A stretch of DNA of 64,000 bases from Crotalaria pallida. Taxonomy: Eukaryota; Streptophyta; Magnoliopsida; Fabales; Fabaceae. The stretch spans positions 70,461,501-70,525,500 of the forward strand of contig CM075652.1 in the NCBI GenBank assembly GCA_037953625.1, read 5' to 3'. Positions 33,598-44,522 of this stretch are shown one piece after another. The notes beneath the pieces were generated by a model. The model did no database searches. It was not told the DNA's origin and saw only the letters and a program-made list of their open reading frames with translations. The first letter of the stretch is position 1. Each line of letters starts with the position of its first letter. A program made the translations under genes and the position numbers.

Positions 33598-34763
33598 TTA
33601 CAGAGGTACTGACAAAACCTTTTTGTGGAGAGCACTTACTACCAGACTGCAATCAATGGGAGAGATAGTTTTATGTGTCGCATCAAGTGGAATTGCAACC
33701 ACTTTACTACCAATGGCTCGAACGACGCATTCAAGGTTTGCAATTCCTGTTGCCATATCATATGAATCCACCTGCAACATAAAGCAAGACTCTTTTTTAG
33801 CTGAATTAATAAGAAAATCATGCCTCATCATATGGGATAAAGCCCCCATTATTAGGAAACAATGTTTTGAAGCCTTGGACAGATCAATAAGAGACATTCT
33901 AGGACTAATAAATTCAGAAGCTTACTTGAAACCATTTGGGGGGAAACCATTGTCTTAGGAGGTGATTTTAGGCAAATTTTACCCGTGGTTCCACAAGGAA
34001 GTAGATCAGATGTTGTATTCTCAAGTATAAATTCATCACATCTATAGGATTCATGTCATATTCACAAACTAACAAGAAACATGAGACTACAGGTTAATAG
34101 TACAAGCGCTGATCAGTTGGAACTAAGAGAGTTTTCTGAATGGATGCTTCAAATTGGAGATGGTAAAGCAAATGAACCCAATGATGGAGAAGTAGAGATT
34201 CAAATTCCTGACGATTTTGTATTAAATGGTTGTGATGATCCTTTTGAACAGATTTTTGAAACTACTTTTCCTAATTTCCATAACAATTACTCTAATCATG
34301 TTTACTTGAAGGACAGGGCTATATTGGCTCCTACACTTGACATTGTTGAATAGGTTAATGAGTACATAATGAAGAAATTGCCAGGTGAAGAGAAGGAGTA
34401 TTTAAGCTAAGATAGTGTAAACACTAATGGGGCTCCATATGATAATTCTGCCCAAGTTATTTCTCCCACTATTTTGAATGATATTAGGGTATCAGGTATA
34501 CCTAATCATATAATTGTTTTGAAGATTGGTACTCCAATAATGCTTCTAAGGAATTTAGACCAGTCTGCCGGATTGTGTAATGGCACAAGGTTAATTGTCA
34601 CACATCTTGGGGATCATGTGATTGGGGCTGAGGTCATATCTGGTGGGAGCCTTGGTCAAATAGTGTTTATCAGCCACATGAATATGTGCTCTTCAGAATC
34701 AAGACTTCCGTTTAAGTTTCAGCATCACCAATTCCCGATTATTGTCTCGTGTTGTATGACAAT
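33598..34763 (+). pseudogene. Helitron Pif1-type helicase, first part
   Basis: The Walker A box reads YRGTDKTFLWRAL, where Pif1 helicases have GTGKT, and the Walker B box reads LIIWDKAP, where the family has DEAP, so both ATPase motifs carry a changed key residue. Later motifs are VLGGDFRQILPVVPQGSRSD (about 33955-34010), LTRNMRL, and the C-terminal GTPIMLLRNLDQSAGLCNGTRL (34530-34595). Several stops lie between. The frame is cut at 34763 by solo LTR E and resumes at 37532. Confidence 0.88.
34759..34763. repeat. Target-site duplication of solo LTR E (left, ACAAT)
   Basis: ACAAT here and ATAAT at 37532-37536, differing by one base. The family helicase motif reads through once the LTR is removed. 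Confidence 0.7.
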
Positions 34764-35299
34764 TGTAACATCCTGACTCTCTATCCTTGATTTATTTATT
34801 ATAATGAAAATAGAGAATAATTTTTTGCAAATAATTTCAAAACTTTATTATTCAATTGCGGAAGTAAAATCTTTAAGTAACATCAAGTGCGGAAGCAAAT
34901 CAACAGAACCTGTCCAATAACAAGACACATAGTTCAAACTAATTTATTTAATAGCAATTAGACTCTGAGCTACTTAAGACAATACTCGTAACTCAGAGCA
35001 TGGTTCTCAACTCCAATGGTCAGGAAGGGAATCTCCTATCCCTTGTCGTTCCTACTCCCTTTCGGTGGAAATAGAAGCTTCATTACCTACAGGGGCAACC
35101 AGGGAGTAAGTCATAGCTAATCATGTTAAAGCGAATAATAAATAACAGAGGCTAAAAACAACAAACACAAGTATTCAAGTAGTAACAATTTAAAATGCAT
35201 ATACACATGTCAAACCCTTTTCATTCAAGCAATTGATCTAATTGTTAATGGCATGATGCATGCTGATCTCAACAATTTCCCGGGGCATCACAGTTTGGA

Positions 35300-35470
35300 G
35301 GTGGTAGGACTTACGAGCTTCGCTCTGCACTCATGACTTACGAGCTTCGCTCTGCATAGGACTTACGGGCTTAGCCCTGCACTCACGACTTACGGGTTCC
35401 CATCTCCCGGCGTTGTAGGACTTACGGGCATAGCCCTGCACTCACGACTTACAGGCTTCCTCTGCCCAGC
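35300..35470. repeat. Short tandem repeats in solo LTR E
   Basis: Alternating copies of AGGACTTACGGGC and CTGCACTCACGACTTACGGG recur about three times at a spacing of about 80-100 bp. A second repeat pair around GGCC(C/T)AGCCACTTTGTGA lies at 35680-35765. Confidence 0.75.
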
Positions 35471-36114
35471 GTTAATAGTATAAAAGGGAAAACCCTCGCA
35501 AACTGGAGCAACCAATGCATGTATGCAAACATAATTTATTACCAATCCTCATTATCAAATTCATTATCATTTCCATCAAGGACATAGTCCATCATCTATC
35601 TTTCCATTCATTAATCTCATCCTTAATAATTTCTTTAACTTTTCTTTTAGCTGGTGCTGATGCTTTCATAAAAATCCTTCAGTGGCCTAGCCACTTTGTG
35701 AGGGTTTAACTAATTTCATTTATTAATTTCAAGAAAAGTCCATCAGCGGCCCAGCCACTTTGTGATGGATTTAGAAATAGCGTATAATCATTTATTTAGT
35801 AATCTATCGGGGGACAGCCTCCTATTGGTGGATACTTATTGCAACAACCCCATTGGGACTCCCATAGAAAAATATCAACCAAGTGAGTAAAACTTTCACT
35901 GGGACATCTAGGGATCATATCAACCGAATGGGTGTACGCACTTCCGTTGGGACTCCTGTAGGGAAATAATCAACCACTGAATAAAATTCCAGTAGGACAC
36001 CTCCAGGATAGCTATCAACCAACGAGATTAAGATATTATAGTATTAAACGAGTTAATTATAATAAAATTTTTGAAAGTAAGTGTCTTCTGAAAAATTGTT
36101 CAAACTACTCTAGT

Positions 36115-36240
36115 AGTTCTTGACCACTCGAGTTGTTCATGCAAAAATACTCTAGTCTTTAAAGATCCACTCGAGTGTTCTTCCAGTTTTCCAGAATACT
36201 CGAGTCTTCCTTAAACTACTCCAGTCTTTTTTCTACAACA
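36115..36240. repeat. ACTCGAGT cluster in solo LTR E (intron cluster)
   Basis: Three perfect and four one-base variants of ACTCGAGT (for example ACTCTAGT, ACTCCAGT) lie within the inferred intron, the same position as in family A. Confidence 0.7.
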
Positions 36241-37263
36241 GCACCAGTTTTCTGCACTTTCAATACTAATTCGAGTTCTTTGCTTTATTTCTCCATTCCT
36301 ATGCAAAACAGCAACTTAGGCACATAAAACAAACATGTTACAACACTTAAACACAACTGAAACAACATCAAATAGCATCAAATCACAGATTGCACAAAAC
36401 ATAGAAAAAGTCCAATTTAACATATGAATTTCATTTCTACTTGATTTTAAGTTCGCAAATCAATCCAGTGAGCATCATTAGGTTCAATTAAACTTGTTTG
36501 AACATAAAAACCATGAGTCTCTGGCCTCCAAGTCAGATTCCCATTTCAACTTACGTTACCCATGAACCTCAAGTGGTTCCTATGATTTTAGCTTGTTGTT
36601 TACCATTCTAGCGATTAGGTAACTTCTCCCATACCTTAGAGAAGCTAAACGAATGATTGGTTGAAGAGGAAAGGGACTGAATCACAATCTGAGTTTCTGC
36701 ACCAATGCAAGACAGCTTGTACTAGCTGACTTTGGCCATTGATTTCACCATGATTAAGGCATGAAAAAGTACGAAATAAGTTAGCGTTAGAAACTAGGAA
36801 TTGCCAACTTTACATAGAAACAAGTTTGGAATCGAAAGGGGTTCTGGATTTACCAAACCAATTCAAAGAAGGAGGGTACTTGATGCTGAATGTTGCTCTG
36901 TTTTTCGCAGCTTCAGAGACTCAACTTCGATTGCCTAGAACTTGCTCTACAAGAGGTAGTTTCGTGTGGTTATGGGTTCTAATTCAAGATGGGAATTAGA
37001 ACTTTGATTTGTGTTTTGGTTTCGAAGGAAATGAGTGAGAAATGAGAGAGAACGAAGTGATCAAAGTAAGCACTTCAGAACAGGGGAAATGAGAATGGAA
37101 ATTCGGGTTTGCAAGAATGGAATGAGTTTCTAGCTTCCCCAAACCTCTATTTATAGCCTAAGATTTTCCTCCTATGAAGTAAGGTCCATCTATGTGCTTG
37201 GAACCTCGAGAAAACGTGCTTTGGTGCGAAGTTCAAATAAAAACCAACTTATACACTCAACCA

Positions 37264-37440
37264 TACTGCTCGAACTACTCGAGTCTTTTTCCCCGTACTC
37301 GAGTCTTTTTCAGCAGCACCAAAGAACACTCGAGTCTTCCATGAAAGACTCGAGTCTTTCGACTAGAATTCAAATTTTTCTAACAGTTAGTTACTATACT
37401 CGAGTCTTCCCCAAAACACTCGAGTATTTTAACCTAATTT
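37264..37440. promoter_or_regulatory. ACTCGAGT cluster in solo LTR E (promoter cluster)
   Basis: Six ACTCGAGT motifs, five followed by C (ACTCGAGTC), lie 100-300 bp upstream of the TATA box at 37150 on the minus strand. Confidence 0.7.
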
Positions 37441-37531
37441 CAGAAAATTCATTATTTTATTCAATATAATAACATTATCATTTTAAATACTTAATTTTTT
37501 TATTCATTTATTCAAAATATAGGGTCTTACA

Positions 37532-37912
37532 ATAATTAACAAAAGTCAGGAGCAATCATTGGCAAATGTTACTGTATTTTTACCCAAACTTGTTTTCACA
37601 CATGGTCAACTTTATTGTGTAGGTATACCCAAGTCCAAAAATCAGTGAAGTTCATTTATATATGCATGCTTTTTTTCGACATTTATATTCTGATTATATA
37701 TGAAATTTTATTGAAATATAGATATCTTTAATGTTAATTTTTTGTTTATATAAAATAAATATTATTAACTTATGCATTTCTTCTTGCAGTTTCGAGAGTT
37801 AAAAGCAAGAGAGGTCTTAAGTTCTTGATATTGGATAAAGATAACAAGCCTACAAACATTACTACCAATGTAGTATACAAAGAAATATTTCAAAATGTGG
37901 TAATGTAACAAC
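37532..37912 (+). pseudogene. Helitron helicase C-terminus
   Basis: The frame continues from 34763: INKSQEQSLANV, then FLPKLVFTHGQLYCVG, a probable intron (about 37621-37789, ending CTTGCAG), then VSRVKSKRGLKFLI and a stop at about 37910. This is helicase motif VI (family form TINKSQGQ...VALSRV), with Gly to Glu in SQGQ. Confidence 0.8.
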
Positions 37913-38306
37913 CACATTCAGAAAACACTTTTTTGGAGTCTAAAATTTTTGCTTTGCTAGAAGACTGAAATTTTTGGAAATAAAGATTGATTCTTTTGAG
38001 AGCATCCAAATCTGAAATGTAAGGAACTCTATAATGACTTCAAGTGTTTTTGGCAACAATGTAAAAATAAAAATAAATTTGATGTACACGTAGATCAGTG
38101 GCTACGGTGGATGAAACGTGCAGTTATTTGCTCTCTGATTGCCATATGCATAGTGTGTAGTATTTGGTTTTTGTAGATTTTTTTAAAGATTTGAGGAAAA
38201 AAAAGTTAGTTTTTGTATATAATAAGAGTTATTTTTTTTTGCTGAAAAAATATCATTATTTTTTGTATATAATAACAAAGATTTATTAACAACTAATTGA
38301 ATGCTG
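37913..38306. other. Noncoding tail after the Helitron gene
   Basis: AT-rich, no ORF. It may include the Helitron 3' region, but no clear CTRR end with a hairpin was found. Confidence 0.4.
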
Positions 38307-38311
38307 ATCAA
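38307..38311. repeat. Target-site duplication of solo LTR A (left, ATCAA)
   Basis: ATCAA here and at 41898-41902. Confidence 0.85.
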
Positions 38312-39005
38312 TGTAACACCCCAAAATTTTAATCCTTGATTAATGAAATGTTAATTATAAATTTATTATAATTAATTATTTCTATTTTAATCTTTGATTA
38401 AAAATCTGTGTTTATATATTTAGGGAATGTGTGTGAATTTATTTAATAAGTATAATTATGTATAAAATGAATATTTTGCATATTAGTCCCTGATTTGGGA
38501 CCTAGAGGTAATTATAGAAAAGGTTTTGGAGGGAAAGTAAATAAAATAATTATTTTTCAAAAACTGGTCGAAATACTCGAGTATTCCTGAGACTACTCGA
38601 GTATTCTGGTCAGAGTTGCACGAGTTAGTGAGTTTGGTGAGTCACCACCAACGATTCCGCCGTGGTGACACGAATACTCCCTCCTCAACACTTCAATGGC
38701 GTCGTGTCGCCATGCATGGACCTGCTTCTTGTCTATTTAAGCCATCTAAGCCCGAATTGTTGAGGCATTTGGTCAAATTCGGATTTGTTGCTCAAGTTAG
38801 GGTTCTTGAATCGTTCTCTTCGATTCTCCCTCTGTGTTTCGATTTGAGTCACAAATTATACACCAATACAAAGCTCACATCTCGAGCTTTGTATAGACAC
38901 CAAATTCGTGAGCTGAGAGTGTGTGTGGAGAAAGAATTGAAGCTTGGAAGTGGAGCTTGTTTCTGTCAAACCATTCTCTGGAGCTTACTTGGAGTCTTGA
39001 TTTTG

Positions 39006-40693
39006 GTAAGCTCACGTGTTCACTGAGTCTCAAATTTGTTTCCATAGTTAGTAGGTGTTGCATAGAGTTTAGAAATACTAATTTCCCCAATTTCTATCTC
39101 TGTTTCCTATGTCAACCAATTCAATCTTGGTACTCCACTCAAACTGATCTGCATGTTGGTGCTTGAAGTGGTTCTTGGTGCTGTGAAGCTTTTCCTTGCA
39201 AATTCTTTGTTGAGTCACGTCTGAGAAGTAAGGGGGAAGCCTTCTATTCACTAGATAGAGTTTAAATTCCATGAATTTAAGTAGAGAGCCATCAAGAGGC
39301 TCTAAGGGCTTAGATTGAATAGGGAAATTGGTTTGGAGACCAACCTGTGCTCTAACTTTGTTTTGAGCAAGTCCCATATGATGCATGCAAGCTGTTTTGA
39401 GCTTAAATTCACAAGTTTATTGAGTAAATTGCAATTTGATATGTTGAGTTGCGAATTTTCATGTTTTATGCATAATCTTATGATTCTTTGTCAAATCTGT
39501 AATTTGATATGAGCTAAGTGTTTTAACATGTTCAATATATGGTATATGAACTCTGTTGATCATTGGATTGGATTAGAAATGGTTAGAAATGACAATGGTA
39601 TGTAAAAACCAAGTTTCCAGTCTATTTTGTCTGATAATACTCGAGTAGATGGCTCGATATTGGAGTATTTCGTGATGTACCAGTGTAGTTTTTGGCACCA
39701 CGACTCGAGTATCAGGTTTGGGACTCGAGTATTAACAGACGCAACAAGAGTAAAGTCTGATGAACGACTCGAGTAATGCATGAACTACTCGAGTATTCTG
39801 GGTTGATGAACGACTCGAGTATTTCATGAACTACTCGAGTACTTTTAGAAAACCTGAAACTTGACTTTCTGAAAAGTAAGAACGACTCGAGTATAATTAT
39901 GAACTACTCGAGTAAAAACTGGAAACTGAGGAACTACTCGAGTACTATGAAGAATACTCGAGTATTTTAGCCAGAAACTTAAAAATACCATTTTTAATTC
40001 TGAATCATTCTATTATACTTAAATGATAATAATCCAAGTGATCTAAGACTTAAAAAGAAATTGATTGATGATATGGTGTTTTCCTTTGGATAATGATATG
40101 TTGCTCGGGTGGCACGTAATGTATTAAATAAAAAGAAAATACATCAATCAATTCCTTTAAAACCAATATAATGCATTCATTCTGGAGTTCAGATGTTAGA
40201 TCGTTATTCATGTTTTTGTAACATGAGGAGGGCCTCTGGGAGTGCCAACTGACGGCTCGCTTGATGACACGTTATGGTTGACGATGTGGTTGGCACTGTG
40301 AGATGCTGATGATATGGTTATATCGTTTGGATGACGAGACGTTGCTCGGGTGGCACGATTTCCAAGCTTGTCGTGTACATTCTTGGTGAATGTACGAATG
40401 TTGTACACCTAGGAGTACAACGCACTGTTGAGTGCTAGGAAGTAAAGGATGAACGTCAGAGAGTGACATAGAATGATGAAGTTAGGCTTGAGAGCTAGGT
40501 TCATACATCATGCCACTCATTTAACCTAAAGTTGATAAATGAAATAAGTATGAGCATCTTACTTGCATTAAATATTTGCTAAGTGCTAAATGTGGTTGAT
40601 GATTATTGCTGCATGTTTACATATCCATATTACACATTTATTTATACTCTATTGGTTATGTGTATAGGATTGCTTAGCCCTATGCCCTTGTAG
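39006..40693 (+). other. Inferred leader intron in the solo LTR of family A
   Basis: Donor TTG/GTAAGCTC at 39006 and acceptor CCCTTGTAG ending at 40693, 1688 bp. Both sites match those of the minus-oriented copies despite considerable divergence between the LTRs. Confidence 0.5.
39634..39966. repeat. ACTCGAGT palindrome cluster (solo LTR A)
   Basis: Eleven perfect ACTCGAGT motifs in about 330 bp. The flanking bases and spacing differ from those in the 12813-13121 array, yet the palindrome itself is kept. Confidence 0.85.
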
Positions 40694-40696
40694 GTG

Positions 40697-41167
40697 ATGT
40701 CTCGTTACATCGCTTGCATCGAGATCCGGCCACTTCCTAGTGGCATATGGATCTACGAGGATCACCGCGGGGTGTTCGAGGGAGAGGTAGAGATTACCTT
40801 CTACCACCCGAACCCGCTGATCCGGTTCCGTCCTCGTACGTTTAGGATTCCCATCATATACACTATGCATGTACCACCTTTTTACACATATCATGGACCA
40901 CCTCCCACACGACCAGCTCGCTCATATCACAGCTTTCGTTTTCGACCTACCCGCTCACACCCTTTTTCTTCGAGAGCCGTCCGCGAGGAGACTCCCCCTT
41001 CTGATCCGAGGAGCCCTGTTAGGGTCTCACCATCTCCTGACCTTGTACCCAGTGGTAGGGTACCCTCTCCATCGGATGAGATCGAGGAGGATCCTGTGGA
41101 GGACGAGAGCGGAGGCGAGCCTGTCGTTCATTCTACCAGGAGTCAATGGAGGGACGATGATCCCTAG
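40697..41167 (+). CDS. LTR-encoded small protein, family A (solo LTR copy)
   Basis: 156 codons, intact in a solo LTR that is otherwise diverged from the other family A copies. Compared with 11632-12102 the changes are few (for example RTFRIP for RRFRIP, and changes in the Pro-rich middle), and the frame has no indels. The start is 3 bases after the CCCTTGTAG acceptor. An open frame kept in an old solo LTR is notable, but its function is unknown. Confidence 0.6.
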   Translation: MSRYIACIEIRPLPSGIWIYEDHRGVFEGEVEITFYHPNPLIRFRPRTFRIPIIYTMHVPPFYTYHGPPPTRPARSYHSFRFRPTRSHPFSSRAVREETPPSDPRSPVRVSPSPDLVPSGRVPSPSDEIEEDPVEDESGGEPVVHSTRSQWRDDDP

Positions 41168-41462
41168 GTATGTGCATATGGTACATGATGAGGATCAGGG
41201 GATCCGGTGTGAGGATGCTGTGGAGGAGATACTACTGCTGCTGTTGATGATGATGTTTGGTGATGTTTACTACTTCTACTACTATTACTGCTGCTGCTAT
41301 CATATCTATGTGACCACCTCTAGAGTTCATATTTTGTGATGTATATTTTGTAGATATGCTTTTGAGAGCTCTATGGTTATGATTTTATTTTAATATAGAT
41401 CTGTCATGGACTTGTATCTGGATCTTGGAGATTCACCTTGGGACTATGTATTTCCTGTCTTA

Positions 41463-41463
<1 letters not shown>

Positions 41464-41501
<38 letters not shown>
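41464..41501. repeat. (TA)n microsatellite in solo LTR A
   Basis: A pure TA run downstream of the small ORF; a shorter run lies at the equivalent place in family B (43577-43593). Confidence 0.9.
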
Positions 41502-41503
<2 letters not shown>

Positions 41504-41897
41504 CTTATGTTTATATTTCAAATATTCATAGTCTTACTATTTCCGCTTACTCTGATTTAAATTTATTTAAAGAATTCGGCTACTATATGAAAGAATGGTA
41601 TCAGTTTTGCGAAACGAAAGAAAGAGTGGCTTCGCTTAATTTCTATTATGTAAATACGATTTCAAAGTACCGATGCTATCTAGTTTGTAAAAAGGTTTTA
41701 GAGAAGGTCGAATTCTATACAATGTTTAAAATGATATGAATAATTCTCTCCAAGAATTCCATGTTTTGGTTGTGCACCCGCCTTAAAAGAAAAAAAATTT
41801 TATTTCTACATTTTCTAAATACTTACAAGTCCATATTTTATTCAATCAAGAGATAGTTATTATATTAACTATTTGGGTATTGTAAAAGGGTGTCACA

Positions 41898-42351
41898 ATC
41901 AAAACTATTCTTTTTAGTACATTAATGTTCCATATTTTTCAAGTATATCTTATTTAACACATTTCTTCTTCTTTGCATATGGCAACAAATAATTTCTCTT
42001 CAGTCCAATAACAAATGTTATAAAATTCGTTAAATTAAGCCTTCAATAAATGATGGTGATTTTGTTACAATTGCTTACTAATAAATAGTATGTATATTTA
42101 AAGAACTAATAACCATTTAAGAACAACGAATTGCAAAGTTTATTACACGTGAACTCCTTCATTCTACGCATATAAGACCCCCTTTTAATTTTTTTTAAAA
42201 TTACCCTTACATCTAATCATTGTGGTCTAAGTTTTTGTGAGAAGAAATAAATAAAATTGTATTGGAATATGAAATGGAGATTGTTTAATGAAGCTTGTTT
42301 AATGTTGTAAATGACTTGGAAATTGATTCACTGCATTAAATATAGATGATG
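41898..42351. other. AT-rich noncoding stretch
   Basis: No ORF, repeat or RNA gene recognised. It may be older element remnants. Confidence 0.5.
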
Positions 42352-42449
42352 AAGTATCTATTAATTAAATTAATGACTTAATTATGTCACAAGTCCCTGA
42401 AAGTATCTATTAATTAAATTAATGACTTAATTATGTCACAAGTCCCTGA
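42352..42449. repeat. Perfect 49-bp tandem duplication
   Basis: Two identical copies of a 49-bp unit beginning AAGTATCTATTAATTAAATT, at 42352-42400 and 42401-42449. The second copy forms the left arm of the inverted repeat described next. Confidence 0.95.
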
Positions 42450-42672
42450 AGTTTGAGGTACTTTTGTCAGATACTCTTATTTTTTTTTCCAATGTCTGAC
42501 TCCCCGAAATTACTTTTGAGTTTGTCATATACCCCTACTACCAATTCTGGCATATTTTGCCGGCATGTAACATCGAAATCCTGATCAGATGTAGGAGGTT
42601 AAGCACCTGGTGCCCCGTGGTCGAAGATCCTTCATGGACCTGTGACATAATTAAACCTAAATTAATTATTGA
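42409..42672. mobile_element. Small hairpin/MITE-like element
   Basis: TTAATTATGTCACAAGTCC near 42417-42445 recurs inverted as GGACCTGTGACATAATTAA near 42636-42654. The arms enclose about 200 bp without an ORF. This fits a small nonautonomous DNA element. The family is not identified and no target duplication was established. Confidence 0.45.
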
Positions 42673-42779
42673 AAAATGAAAAAAATTATTATGTTCTAAT
42701 AATTGGTAGAGGGGTATTTTTGGAAGAACATATCAATTTTAATATAGAATTCAACAACATTGGTGGACGTAAAAATATC

Positions 42780-42812
42780 CAAAAGGATCTTATAATTAGG
42801 GATAGAGGGAGT
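42780..42812. repeat. Stowaway/Mariner-like terminal repeat end
   Basis: On the minus strand this reads CTCCCTCTATCCCTAATTAT next to TA, close to the Mariner end at 2404 for about 18 bases and then diverging. It may be the end of a separate Stowaway MITE. Confidence 0.4.
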
Positions 42813-43489
42813 ATATAATAAAATAGTACTATGTATTATTTTAGCCAAACAAGATAAAAAAGACATATAATATAATAATTTGCTTAAAAGTATTTAGCTT
42901 AACAAACGCTATCATACACTCTTAAAATATGCAGCTATACACATTTGACTTATTGACAACAGCATCAATGTATACAAATTAAAAAACCAACAGAAAAGTG
43001 ATAAACATATTACTGCTTCTCTCGGAACACATTATAAGCAGCCAAATATTAATTTTCACCTAAAAAATTGTTACAAAATCAGTTTTTGTTAATAAACATA
43101 ATAATTAAAAAAAATGTTATGCTAATTAAGTTAACAATCCAAATACAAAATATAACTAACAAAAAAATAAATCCTAACACCCTTCTTCATATACAAAACT
43201 TTATATAAGATTTTCCAATATTTAAATTAACTTATGGACTTAGTGAAAAAGCTCAATAAAAATTTCTCCATTAATATTGATTTGTATTTCTCGAAAACAC
43301 TTAGACTTGTGTTCAGACTTTAAATCTTCTCATATTAAATTAGAATCGAATCAGGCATAATAATCTTAGAAATACCAAGTACTCAGAAAAATTCCTCAAT
43401 TGACAACATTTTCATTACTATGGTTGAAAAGATGCTCAGTTGGTAATATCAACTTAGCGTTGTCTTATGAGGCTAGATATTATTAGCTA
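42813..43489. other. AT-rich noncoding stretch
   Basis: Nothing recognised beyond general AT richness. Confidence 0.5.
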
Positions 43490-44522
43490 AAAGCAATTGC
43501 CGAATTTCTTTTTAATCAAAATCAGAGGGCGCGGAATAAAATAGTACTTGAGGATCGTTGGTGATATAAACATAATATATATATATATATATAATATGAA
43601 AAAGATCCATAAGTACAACTGATCATCATCGAAATAAAGTAAGTTCCAGATACTGAGTCCATAAGCTGAAGATATAAAAAAATACAAAATAAAAGACCTC
43701 AGCTCTCGTACATCTCAAAACTATATACATTATATCACATATCAAAAATAAAGATGTTCAAGAGCAGGTCAGACTGGTCCTCCAAGCATCCATCTGGGTT
43801 CACTTCAGCTACACATCCGGTCCGGGATCCATATCTCCTATACCATGCCTATACCTAGGAACCACTAGGTCCTCCTCAAGGTCTAGTAACCGGCTCGACT
43901 GGTGCCTCCTCCTCGCTCTCTCCCTCCTCAGGGTCCTCCTCAATCTCATCCGACGAGGTGGATGCCCTACCACTGGGCCTAGGATCTGCAGCAGGTGCAG
44001 TCCTAATGGTTCCGGTTGGACCAGGTGAGGGGATATCATTATCAGTGAAAACTCTAGAAGCAGAGGGATAAGAACGAGTGGTCGTTCAGAAACGAAAACT
44101 ATGGAACCTACGTACTGGTCGTGCTGGTAGTGGTGGTCCCCTATGCTTATAGAATGGGGGTACGTACGTGCATAGTATAGACGATAGGGATCCTAAACCT
44201 ACGAGGTCGCACCCGAGCAAGGGGGTTAGGGTGATAGAGAGTAATCTCAACCTCACCCTCAGAAGTAGCTCGGTGCTCCTCAAACGTCCATGTACCACTA
44301 AGGATAGGTCTGATATCGATGCAAGCTAGGTATCCGGCCATAACCTAATAAGGACACAGGGGTAAGCATATACATACATCAAGTCATCAATCAACGTGTA
44401 TATGCATATGACCAAGCCAGATTCACTTATAATTAAACTCTTTAATTATAATGGCATGATGCATGTCATCTCTAAATCCTAAGATACCCCAACTAAATAT
44501 CCTTGTGGACGTCCATCCATAA
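43490..44522 (-). mobile_element. Truncated LTR, family B (relative of A)
   Basis: On the minus strand, homology to family A runs from the GACGTCCATCC segment of the leader intron (44522) through the splice acceptor, small ORF and TA microsatellite to TTCCGC...CTCTGATTT and AATTCGGC (about 43490), then stops. The other side is cut by insertion of family D at 44523. No gag-pol is attached. Confidence 0.75.
43809..44341 (-). pseudogene. LTR-encoded small protein, family B, frameshifted
   Basis: The ATG at 44341 lies 3 bases after a TATTAG splice-like acceptor, as in family A. The N-terminus (ACIDIRPILSG, EEHRA, GEVEITLYHPNPL, RPRRFRIPIVYTMHV) matches the family A protein closely. A frameshift near 44160 moves the remainder (VPPFYKHRGPP, FHSFRF) into the next frame. 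An acidic tail with SDEIEEDP-like sequence follows after further breaks. The conserved residues show the family A ORF is a real protein-coding sequence older than the A/B split. Confidence 0.7.

Larger units (their letters stand above)
34764..37531 (-). mobile_element. Solo LTR, family E, inside the Helitron helicase
   Basis: The 2768-bp segment begins TGTAACATCCTG and ends GGGTCTTACA. Like the A LTRs it has, on the minus strand, a TATA box near 37150 (CTATAAATAG) and ACTCGAGT clusters upstream of it and further downstream. It also has a candidate leader intron (donor GTTTG/GTAAAT at 36853, acceptor CCCTGTAG at 35087) followed by an ATG at 35083. That ATG opens only a ~15-codon frame, so the small ORF is lost or absent here. 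Confidence 0.8.
30231..38311 (+). mobile_element. Autonomous-type Helitron, 5' truncated and decayed
   Basis: In order on the plus strand: Helitron N-terminal region, HUH Rep nuclease, Pif1-type helicase and the helicase C-terminus, with plant-type introns between. The 5' end is missing (cut at the gypsy junction) and a 2.77-kb solo LTR interrupts the helicase. The 3' end (CTRR with hairpin) was not identified; coding ends near 37910 and the next element starts at 38312. Many stops and frameshifts are present. Confidence 0.85.
38312..41897 (+). mobile_element. Solo LTR, family A (plus orientation)
   Basis: A 3586-bp LTR from TGTAACACCCC to GGTGTCACA, flanked by ATCAA on both sides, with no internal region: the product of LTR-LTR recombination. 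It is clearly diverged from the pair at 10900/19074 but keeps all the same parts in order: the ACTCGAGT pair, a TATTTAAG box near 38733, the donor at 39006, the ACTCGAGT array, the acceptor at 40693, and the small ORF. Confidence 0.9.

Noticed and set aside
2404..42812. Possibility that the Mariner element extends from 2404 to the CTCCCTCT end at 42812
   Set aside because: The two ends agree for only about 18 bases and then diverge, and gypsy and Helitron junctions between them show deletions; more likely a separate Stowaway end.
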